Source: a virus. Taken from it: a stretch of DNA of 35,039 bases. The notes under the pieces are model-generated. The model searched no databases. It was not told where the DNA came from and saw nothing but the letters and a program-made list of their open reading frames with translations. The position numbers and the translations under genes are program-made. The stretch lies in the IMG/VR virus record IMGVR_UViG_3300025913_000079, positions 1 through 35,039 of that record; one strand, 5' to 3'. The stretch's first letter is position 1, and every line of letters starts with the position of its first letter. Shown here one piece after another: positions 29,481 through 35,039 of this stretch.

Positions 29481-29838
29481 GAAAGTCTATATCGCAGGCC
29501 CTATGTCAGGCTACCCGGAGTTCAACTTCCCTGCATTTTTTACTGCGGCTGAGAAGCTGCGTAGCGCTGGATGGTCTGTCTTTAATCCTGCCGAGAAGGA
29601 AGACGAGAAGGGCCTCGACCCGGAGGCGTATAAGACAGGCGATGCGAAAGGTGCCATGCAGGCGGGTTTCAATTTCCGTGAAGTCTATACCTGGGACGTC
29701 AATAAGGTCATTGAAAGTGATGCGATTTACATGCTACCCGGTTGGGAGCAATCCCCCGGAGCGCGTGGGGAACACGCCGTCGCATGTGCGATGCAAAAGC
29801 ATTACCCAGACTATCAAATTATTTATGAGGCAGCCTAA
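29470..29838 (+). CDS. DUF4406 nucleoside 2-deoxyribosyltransferase-like protein
   Basis: 122 residues: KKVYIAGPMSGYPEFNFPAF (4-23), GWSVFNPAE, then SDAIYMLPGWEQSPGARGEH. YIAGPMSG with a later GWxxSxGAxxE is the signature of nucleoside deoxyribosyltransferase-like folds (catalytic Glu in GARGEH). It may transfer or hydrolyse deoxyribosyl groups of nucleotides, which fits the nucleotide-pool setting. Start ATG 29470 (AAGGA upstream) rather than 29464. Confidence 0.85.
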   Translation: MFTKKVYIAGPMSGYPEFNFPAFFTAAEKLRSAGWSVFNPAEKEDEKGLDPEAYKTGDAKGAMQAGFNFREVYTWDVNKVIESDAIYMLPGWEQSPGARGEHAVACAMQKHYPDYQIIYEAA

Positions 29839-29841
29839 GTC

Positions 29842-30120
29842 TTGAAAAGCTTTTGGAAGAAAATAAGAGCGCGTCTAGCGCCTAACATTGAAGAACAGAT
29901 GAAGGTGTGGGACGACGAGGAGTGTCTGATGAACTTCCTCCGTTTCATTCCTCGTATCGGGATTGGTGTCGAGTTTATCCAGAATGATGTCGGTTTCATC
30001 ACCCATCAACTCCTGAAGATACACTGCGGCAATCACGTCTTTGCGTCTCATCCTCGTGAACTCGACTGGCCACTAGAGCCGGTCGCCTTCCCGGAAGAGC
30101 ATGAGGAGAAGCTGCATTGA
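29842..30120 (+). CDS. Small protein of unknown function
   Basis: 92 residues. Basic start KSFWKKIRARLAPNIEEQ, then CLMNFLRFIPRIGIGVEF, then acidic end. Start TTG; GAGG lies 12 bases away, so the site is weak. Overlaps the MazG-like gene by 4 bases. Confidence 0.55.
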   Translation: MKSFWKKIRARLAPNIEEQMKVWDDEECLMNFLRFIPRIGIGVEFIQNDVGFITHQLLKIHCGNHVFASHPRELDWPLEPVAFPEEHEEKLH

Positions 30121-30515
30121 GTATGCCTCCCTATATTACTCGTGAGGACAGAGTGAAGGAGTTCCTGGCTGCTAGCCGGGAGCCCTCCTTTGAGGTTGTC
30201 TGGAACTGCTACACCGAAGAGAACATCGAGATGAAAGAAGCGGCAGAAGAGTTTCATATGACGCTCGTCGATCCTGACGCGACTATCGAAGACAAGGCTG
30301 CCGCCCGTGCCGCCTTCGTCAAGGAAGTAGCTGACGTCCAGTACGTCCTGTCTCAGCTTGCTATCTTCTATGACATCGATCTTCAAACTGCCTTCAATCG
30401 TGTCGCTACTAACAACATGACGAAGGTCCAAGACGGCAAGATCGTCTATCGTGAAACTGACGGTAAAATTCTAAAACCAGAAGGCTACGAAAAGCCCGAC
30501 ATGCGAGGTCTATAG
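30117..30515 (+). CDS. MazG-like nucleotide pyrophosphohydrolase
   Basis: 132 residues, all-alpha. EMKEAAEEFHMTL (~residues 37-49) and FVKEVADVQYVLSQLAIFYDID (~67-88) carry the Glu/Asp set expected for the MazG / phosphoribosyl-ATP pyrophosphatase superfamily. The tail NRVATNNMTKVQDGKIVYRE is typical of phage members. Hydrolyses nucleoside triphosphates to monophosphates, shaping dNTP pools or removing alarmones. Start TTG with AGGAG 8 bases upstream; an ATG two codons later has poor spacing. Confidence 0.82.
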   Translation: MSMPPYITREDRVKEFLAASREPSFEVVWNCYTEENIEMKEAAEEFHMTLVDPDATIEDKAAARAAFVKEVADVQYVLSQLAIFYDIDLQTAFNRVATNNMTKVQDGKIVYRETDGKILKPEGYEKPDMRGL

Positions 30516-30516
30516 T

Positions 30517-32439
30517 TTGAACAATCCTTTCCCGAGCGTCTACGAAGAGTTTATTTATAAGAGCCGCTACGCCCGTTGGTTGGACAAAGAAAATCGGAGA
30601 GAGAATTGGAATGAAACAGTTAATCGTCTTGTTAACTATTATCGGATTTGTTCTGATCTGGTCGGCGTCGATGGAGATTTTGAAAGCATATACGATGCTA
30701 TCTATAATCTTGAGGTAATGCCTAGCATGAGGGCGTTGATGACGGCAGGCCCGGCCCTCGATCGTTGTCACGTCCCGGCTTATAACTGTGCATATCTTCC
30801 TGTCGACTCCCCTCGCTCGTTTGACGAGGCGATGTACATCCTGATGTGTGGGACGGGTGTAGGTTATTCAGTAGAAAGTAAATATGTCGATCAGCTTCCC
30901 CGAATTAGCGAATCTTTTGAAGACACTGATACCGTCATTAGAGTTGCAGATAGTAAGGAAGGATGGGCAAAATCTTTCCGGGAGTTGGTCTCGCTTCTCA
31001 TTGCAGGGCAAATACCACGGTATGATACTTCTGGAGTGCGGCCTGCCGGAGCAAGACTCAAAACATTTGGAGGCAGAGCTTCGGGACCCGCGCCTTTGGA
31101 AGACCTCTTCCAATTTGCTATCAACCTATTTCGGAGTGCCGCTGGTAGGCGTCTTACATCCCTGGAATGTCACGACCTCATGTGCAAAATCGCAGACATC
31201 GTCGTCGTCGGAGGCGTTCGACGTTCTGCAATGATCTCTCTCTTTGATTGTACCGACGACAGGATGGCGACATCCAAGTCCGGTGCATGGTGGGAAGCCA
31301 ATGGTCAGCGTAGGCTGGCGAATAACAGTGCGGTATACGAGAACCGGCGGCCTGACATTGGCTTCTTCATGCGGAAGTGGAAAGAGTTGTATGACAGTAA
31401 ATCGGGAGAACCCGGCTTCTTCAGCAGGTACGCTTGCCAAGGAATTGCTGCCAGAAATGGACGCCGTGATCCATCATATGATTTCGGTACAAACCCTTGT
31501 TCAGAAATCATCCTCCGACCATATCAGTTCTGCAACCTCACGGAGATCGTGGTCCGAGCTACAGACGACCTTGAGAGTCTTAAACGAAAAGCTAAGGTTG
31601 CTGCAATCCTCGGTACAATTCAGTCCACGTTTACCGACTTCAAATACCTAAGGAAGATATGGCGTGATACGTGCAATGAAGAACGTCTTCTCGGGGTTTC
31701 TCTCACAGGCGTTTGTGACAACCTCGCTCTCTTGGGACAGTCTGAAGTCCTCAATGTCCTACGTCAAGAGGTACTCCAAACAAACATCGAATGGGCGGCT
31801 CGTCTCGGGATTAATCCTAGTGCCGCTACTACTTGTGTTAAACCTAGTGGGACTGTCTCTCAGCTTGTTAATTCTGCTTCTGGATTGCATACTCGTCACT
31901 CTCGCTATTATCTTCGAACTGTCCGCGCGGATAACAAAGACCCTCTTACGGTCTTCCTTAAAGACGCTGGTGTATATTGGGAACCAGACGTCATGTCATC
32001 CGGAAACACAAGTGTTTTCTACTTCCCAATCAAAGCCCCCGATGGAGCAGTAACTAGAGATGACCAAGGCCCAATCGAAGCCCTCAATCTTTGGAAGCAT
32101 CTCCAAGAGAATTGGTGTGAGCATAAGCCGAGTGCGACTATCAACGTCAGAGAAGAGGAATGGATGGACGTTGGTTCTTGGGTCTATCGTAATTTCGATC
32201 TTCTCTCAGGAGTTTCCTTCCTACCGCATGACGGAGGTAGTTATAAGCAGGCTCCGTACCAAGAGATAACAAAAGATGAATACGAGAAGTGGCTCAAAGA
32301 CCACCCGACTCCGGATATTGATTGGTCGAGACTTACTGAGTACGAATCATCCGATGGTACAACAGGTTCTCAAGAACTTGCGTGTAGCGGCGGAGTCTGC
32401 GAAATCGTCGAAATAGGGAGACCAAGTTATGACGGATAA
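30517..32439 (+). CDS. nrdJ: Class II (B12-dependent) ribonucleotide reductase, monomeric type
   Basis: 640 residues. Catalytic core NPCSEI (326-331; C328 radical site, E330), redox Cys C91 and C339 (C339 is 11 residues after C328, as C419 is after C408 in Lactobacillus leichmannii), VKPSGTVSQL (441-450) and the C-terminal pair C623 and C628, spaced 5 apart as in that enzyme. It needs adenosylcobalamin, works with or without oxygen, and makes deoxynucleotides for replication. Somewhat shorter than the 739-residue reference. Start TTG with GAGG 8 bases upstream. One base follows the MazG-like stop, and the next gene overlaps by 11 bases. Confidence 0.95.
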   Translation: MNNPFPSVYEEFIYKSRYARWLDKENRRENWNETVNRLVNYYRICSDLVGVDGDFESIYDAIYNLEVMPSMRALMTAGPALDRCHVPAYNCAYLPVDSPRSFDEAMYILMCGTGVGYSVESKYVDQLPRISESFEDTDTVIRVADSKEGWAKSFRELVSLLIAGQIPRYDTSGVRPAGARLKTFGGRASGPAPLEDLFQFAINLFRSAAGRRLTSLECHDLMCKIADIVVVGGVRRSAMISLFDCTDDRMATSKSGAWWEANGQRRLANNSAVYENRRPDIGFFMRKWKELYDSKSGEPGFFSRYACQGIAARNGRRDPSYDFGTNPCSEIILRPYQFCNLTEIVVRATDDLESLKRKAKVAAILGTIQSTFTDFKYLRKIWRDTCNEERLLGVSLTGVCDNLALLGQSEVLNVLRQEVLQTNIEWAARLGINPSAATTCVKPSGTVSQLVNSASGLHTRHSRYYLRTVRADNKDPLTVFLKDAGVYWEPDVMSSGNTSVFYFPIKAPDGAVTRDDQGPIEALNLWKHLQENWCEHKPSATINVREEEWMDVGSWVYRNFDLLSGVSFLPHDGGSYKQAPYQEITKDEYEKWLKDHPTPDIDWSRLTEYESSDGTTGSQELACSGGVCEIVEIGRPSYDG

Positions 32440-32617
32440 TTATATGTATGGTGATATGTCAAAGGAAACGGAGACTGAGGTCACTATTTCAAAAGAACGT
32501 TATGACGAACTGCTAGAGATCGAGCGATGGCAAGAAGCCCTCGACGCGGCAGGCGTTGATTGTTGGACCGGCATCGAGTTCGCCCACGAAATCTTCGATA
32601 CATTCAACAAGGCGTAG
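32429..32617 (+). CDS. Conserved small phage protein, unknown function
   Basis: 62 residues. TISKERYDELLEIERWQEAL followed by DAAGVDCWTGIEFAHEIF matches a small protein I recall from many phages of different groups. Mostly helical, acidic. Overlaps the reductase end by 11 bases. Last rightward gene, followed by the terminator. Confidence 0.7.
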   Translation: MTDNYMYGDMSKETETEVTISKERYDELLEIERWQEALDAAGVDCWTGIEFAHEIFDTFNKA

Positions 32618-32625
32618 GTACTAAA

Positions 32626-32658
32626 AAAGCCCCCTAAGCGTTATGCCTAGGGGGCTTT
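32626..32658. terminator. Bidirectional intrinsic terminator
   Basis: AAAGCCCCCTA (32626-32636) pairs with TAGGGGGCTTT (32648-32658) around an 11-nt loop, an 11-bp perfect stem. A T-rich tract follows on the plus strand (CTTTTTATTT), and on the minus strand the left A-run gives TTTTTTAG. It ends the rightward transcript from 32617 and the leftward one ending at 32663. Confidence 0.9.
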
Positions 32659-32662
32659 CTTT

Positions 32663-33607
32663 TTATTTGGTGATTGTGTTATTCGAGACAGAGATCCCAC
32701 CCGAGTATCGGATGAGTGGATAGCCTCCCGTCCCTTGCTTGATGACGTTATCCGTAATTGAGCCGGTGACGTTATTCAATCCTACGAAGTTCGGATAGTT
32801 CGCCTGGATGTGGGTGTTCCGCCTGACGACGATGTTCGTCTGCGGAGTTACCGCGAAGCCGAAGTTATCGATGCCTTGCGTCGCCCCCTCAATCAGGTTG
32901 TCTTGGATCGTGACGTCCGAATTACCAGACTGTAGCTGGACAAAGTCCGGATGGGCCTTGTACGCGTGCCTGGCGTCATGGACGTGGTTCTTCTCGATCA
33001 AGACATTCGAGCTGTTCCATACCTTCATCGAGTCGGCACCGAGACCGTGGAAGTCTGAGTTCCTCACGACGAGGTTCTTAAAACTCCCGAGAGTCAGGCC
33101 GTCGTAGAGGTTCGCCACCTCGACGCCGTCAAGGACCGTCCCGACATTCGTTCCCGTCTTCGGGTAGACGCCAGTCATTGTCTGATCGATGCCCATGAAG
33201 TGGACACCAATCAGTTTCAGATTGACCGTGTTCTCTGGCTTGAGGAGATAAGTTCCCTGAGCCTGGGCCGCCTTGCCTTTGAAGGTGACTCCCTTGATCG
33301 TCAGGTTGCTGACGTTAGAGACCGAAGCAAAGGCTGAGAAGACAGCCCCCGGCCCACCCTGGAGAGTCACCTCTGAGATGTAGGCTTTGTTAGCCAGCCC
33401 GAGACTATAGTTCCCGTCGGCTAGCTGGAAGACTTCTCCGCCTTTCGCGTTGTTAAGCGCGGCATCCATCTCTGCGTCATTCGCAATCGCGACGACAGAC
33501 GGATTAGGCGTGGTCGGAATGTATGGAGTGCTGCCGTCTCGACAAACGAGTTGGGCAGACGCAGAGACTGACAGAAGACCGATTAATACTGTCAGAAATT
33601 TCCTCAA
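32663..33607 (-). CDS. Secreted right-handed beta-helix protein (pectate-lyase-like)
   Basis: 314 residues. Signal peptide LRKFLTVLIGLLSVSASAQ with an ASA-Q signal-peptidase site (residues ~1-19), then repeated short strands typical of parallel beta-helices: SNLTIKGVTFKG, LKLIGVHFMG, KNLVVRNSDFHG, SNVLIEKNHVHD, SDVTIQDNLIEG, TNIVVRRNTHIQ, GSITDNVI. The N-terminal part has GGEVFQLADGNYSL, a common entry to such folds. Such proteins cleave or bind polysaccharide (pectate lyase, alginate lyase or depolymerase). Specific catalytic residues cannot be placed. Start TTG 33607 (GGGAG 7 bases upstream) gives a classic signal peptide; an ATG at 33628 would add 7 polar residues before it. Coupled to the holin-like gene (TTGA overlap). 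Confidence 0.8.
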   Translation of the reverse strand: MRKFLTVLIGLLSVSASAQLVCRDGSTPYIPTTPNPSVVAIANDAEMDAALNNAKGGEVFQLADGNYSLGLANKAYISEVTLQGGPGAVFSAFASVSNVSNLTIKGVTFKGKAAQAQGTYLLKPENTVNLKLIGVHFMGIDQTMTGVYPKTGTNVGTVLDGVEVANLYDGLTLGSFKNLVVRNSDFHGLGADSMKVWNSSNVLIEKNHVHDARHAYKAHPDFVQLQSGNSDVTIQDNLIEGATQGIDNFGFAVTPQTNIVVRRNTHIQANYPNFVGLNNVTGSITDNVIKQGTGGYPLIRYSGGISVSNNTITK

Positions 33608-33801
33608 TGAGTTACTCCCTTCATCCATTCAATAATCTGGACGATAGTTCCAATTATACCAGTCCCGAGGAGGGCCGAGGCTAGAAGAAAAGCCCCGGTC
33701 CCTTTATTTCTCAGTGCAATCAAGTCATCGAGCTTGTCCTCGATATCTTGGAGACGTTCGAGTTTTGTCTCTACGACAGCAAGACGCTCCTCTACAGTCA
33801 C
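33604..33801 (-). CDS. Holin-like small protein (XhlA-type topology)
   Basis: 65 residues. N-terminal coiled coil VEERLAVVETKLERLQDIED, then LDDLIALRNKG, then one membrane helix (~residues 38-58, AFLLASALLGTGIIGTIVQI) and a short tail. This is the arrangement of XhlA-like phage lysis helpers, though virion-associated roles are known for similar proteins. No endolysin gene is in the window. It overlaps the large upstream gene (ATGA-type) and the beta-helix gene. Confidence 0.6.
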   Translation of the reverse strand: MTVEERLAVVETKLERLQDIEDKLDDLIALRNKGTGAFLLASALLGTGIIGTIVQIIEWMKGVTH

Positions 33802-35039
33802 TTAAACTCCTCCCATGACGGTGTTTCTGCCTGAGTCGTGGCAGCTTCTGGTTGAGGCTCGGCAGCTTTCTTAGGAGTTCTCGGAGCGTTAGGATCATAG
33901 GTCTGCATCGGTATACCGAAGAAACCAGGGACTGACATTTCCGCAGCCTTCCCGAAGTCCTTCTTCTGGTCCTTCCAGACATCATAGAAGTCTTGGAGGA
34001 ACATAGGAGCGAAGCTCCCGATTGCCGACGTGGCCGTCACTGGTTGACCGACGACGTTCTTACCAACCCGTAAATCGATAGCCGTTCCGGGAACCGGGGC
34101 AAGCTTCGTCCTTACGAATGTAGCTAGGGCGTCATAGGCAGTCTCGGCTTTGAAGCCTTTCCCGTACTCGACGACCTTCCCTTTCGAGTTGGTCTTTGCG
34201 TTGGCCACCAGACGAGCCGACAGCACAATCAAAGGATCGAAAGAACCAAGCGTTCCGTACCGGGTGTTACCTACCTTCACCTTCATGAAGAGACGACTTC
34301 GGGTCGGGGTGCTTACCTCCGCCCCCATCATCTTAGCGATGCCTGCGACAGTCAGAGCCATACCACCCATGGTGGCGAAGTTCTTCATGTACTCGGCACG
34401 AACGACAGGGTTGAGGGTCGTGTAGGTGCTAGGCCGCATCCACTGCGTCAAGAGATTGACACGAGAAGCCAGGAGACGAGGCGAGAAGAAGAGGCCACTA
34501 AGCCAAGGCCCAGACTGAGAGAACCGCCCGAGATCACCACGACCTGTCGCGTTGTTGACGTAGGTCGCGATGTCTTTGATGAACTTCTCGTTCTGGAGCT
34601 TTGTCTCGAGACTCATCTTGGGATCAGTCGAGACTACGCCTGCGTCCTGAGACTGCTTAAGCAGACGATCGAAGGTATCAGCCCGGAGCTTGTTGAGGAA
34701 GCCGTTAAAGCCTCGCTCAGACATGGCGACGCCCGGTATCTTCTTACCCCATTCTGACTGAAAAGCTTCTTCTCGGCTGGTCAATTCACTATCGATGTCA
34801 GTCAGACTAAGTCCAGACTTCTCCATCAACTCATATGTCGGGCGTTCTTTGATGCCTGCCATGATGTCTTGATAGACGTCCTCGCTCTTCAGTGATTTGA
34901 ACATCGTACCGAAGCTCCTCCAGAAGCCTTTCGTCCCAATGAGGAACAAGCCCTGGTTGAACGGAGCCGATAGGTCGATAGACGACATCACCGTCCGAGG
35001 AAGATTGAGGAGGTTAGACAACATCCTCATATTCTTCTC
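33798..35039 (-). CDS. C-terminal part of a large virion protein, N-terminus outside window
   Basis: The frame is open to the window edge, so the start lies beyond 35039; the first Met seen is at 35030. At least 413 residues are visible. NLPRTVMSSIDLSAPFNQGLF, a region with ATYVNNATGRGDLG, then SPRLLASRVNLLTQWMR and YTTLNPVVRAEYMKNF, and a hydrophobic stretch (GGMALTVAGIAKMMGA) resemble the C-terminal LPD38-type domain of very large polyvalent phage proteins, injected or internal virion components. An Ala/Pro/Glu-rich tail ends in SWEEFK. It is likely ejected with DNA or sits in the ejection machine; that is inference from the family. Co-transcribed with the downstream holin-like gene. Confidence 0.65.
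   Translation of the reverse strand, partial: EKNMRMLSNLLNLPRTVMSSIDLSAPFNQGLFLIGTKGFWRSFGTMFKSLKSEDVYQDIMAGIKERPTYELMEKSGLSLTDIDSELTSREEAFQSEWGKKIPGVAMSERGFNGFLNKLRADTFDRLLKQSQDAGVVSTDPKMSLETKLQNEKFIKDIATYVNNATGRGDLGRFSQSGPWLSGLFFSPRLLASRVNLLTQWMRPSTYTTLNPVVRAEYMKNFATMGGMALTVAGIAKMMGAEVSTPTRSRLFMKVKVGNTRYGTLGSFDPLIVLSARLVANAKTNSKGKVVEYGKGFKAETAYDALATFVRTKLAPVPGTAIDLRVGKNVVGQPVTATSAIGSFAPMFLQDFYDVWKDQKKDFGKAAEMSVPGFFGIPMQTYDPNAPRTPKKAAEPQPEAATTQAETPSWEEFK

Overview
The window is about 35 kb of a tailed double-stranded DNA phage genome (Caudoviricetes). The virion-assembly genes resemble those of short-tailed phages with a P22-type portal, and the replication genes are T7-like. No T7-type RNA polymerase, integrase, tRNA, insertion sequence or CRISPR array is visible. 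Several promoters match the bacterial sigma-70 consensus almost perfectly, so host RNA polymerase probably transcribes much of the genome. The host is probably an alphaproteobacterium, possibly a rhizobium. This rests on weak signs: an IGHNS-type motif common in phages of that group, and a B12-dependent ribonucleotide reductase, the class many rhizobia use. Both window edges cut through leftward virion genes, so on the full (probably circularly permuted) map the structural block continues across the edges.

Layout. (1) 1-4712, minus strand: scaffold-like protein (partial), portal, large and small terminase, read from a consensus leftward promoter at 4740-4768. (2) 4713-5549, gene-free divergent region: back-to-back promoters, four degenerate ~24-bp AT-rich repeats just downstream of the rightward promoter, a 14-bp palindrome and an 11-C run. 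It is a candidate replication origin or control region. (3) 5550-10764, plus strand: mostly small unknown genes, including a WYL-like protein and small membrane proteins, separated by gene-free stretches rich in stem-loops. (4) 10761-20066, plus strand: a large cassette containing a gamma-glutamylcyclotransferase-like protein, a class I (C26-type) glutamine amidotransferase, a class II glutamine amidotransferase, two different glutamine-synthetase-fold amidoligases and an ATP-grasp ligase, interleaved with unknown and tiny ORFs. (5) 20070-25385: a promoter, then a small zinc-type protein, a metallophosphoesterase, a T7 gp4-like primase-helicase and a family A DNA polymerase. (6) 25382-32617: a second promoter of the same type, then an SSB-like protein, a PD-(D/E)XK nuclease, endonuclease VII, a 3'-5' exonuclease and nucleotide-pool enzymes (MazZ-like diphosphohydrolase, DUF4406, MazG-like, class II ribonucleotide reductase). 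(7) A convergent terminator at 32626-32658. (8) 32663-35039, minus strand: a secreted beta-helix protein, a holin-like protein and the end of a large virion protein.

How it works together. The helicase-primase, polymerase, SSB, nucleases and reductase form a self-contained replication, recombination and dNTP-supply module. The terminases, portal and scaffold form the packaging and head module. The 10.7-19.9 kb cassette has no obvious role in replication or virion assembly. Its enzymes can supply ammonia from glutamine, form amide or peptide bonds with ATP, and cyclise or remove gamma-glutamyl groups, which points to synthesis of an unknown peptide-like modification. This is the most interesting system in the window. 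Related gene sets are known from other phages by bioinformatics (phiEco32-type COOH-NH2 ligases), but I know of no established function. Three promoters, one late leftward and two rightward, share a conserved motif over the start site that looks like a common operator or initial-transcription signal.
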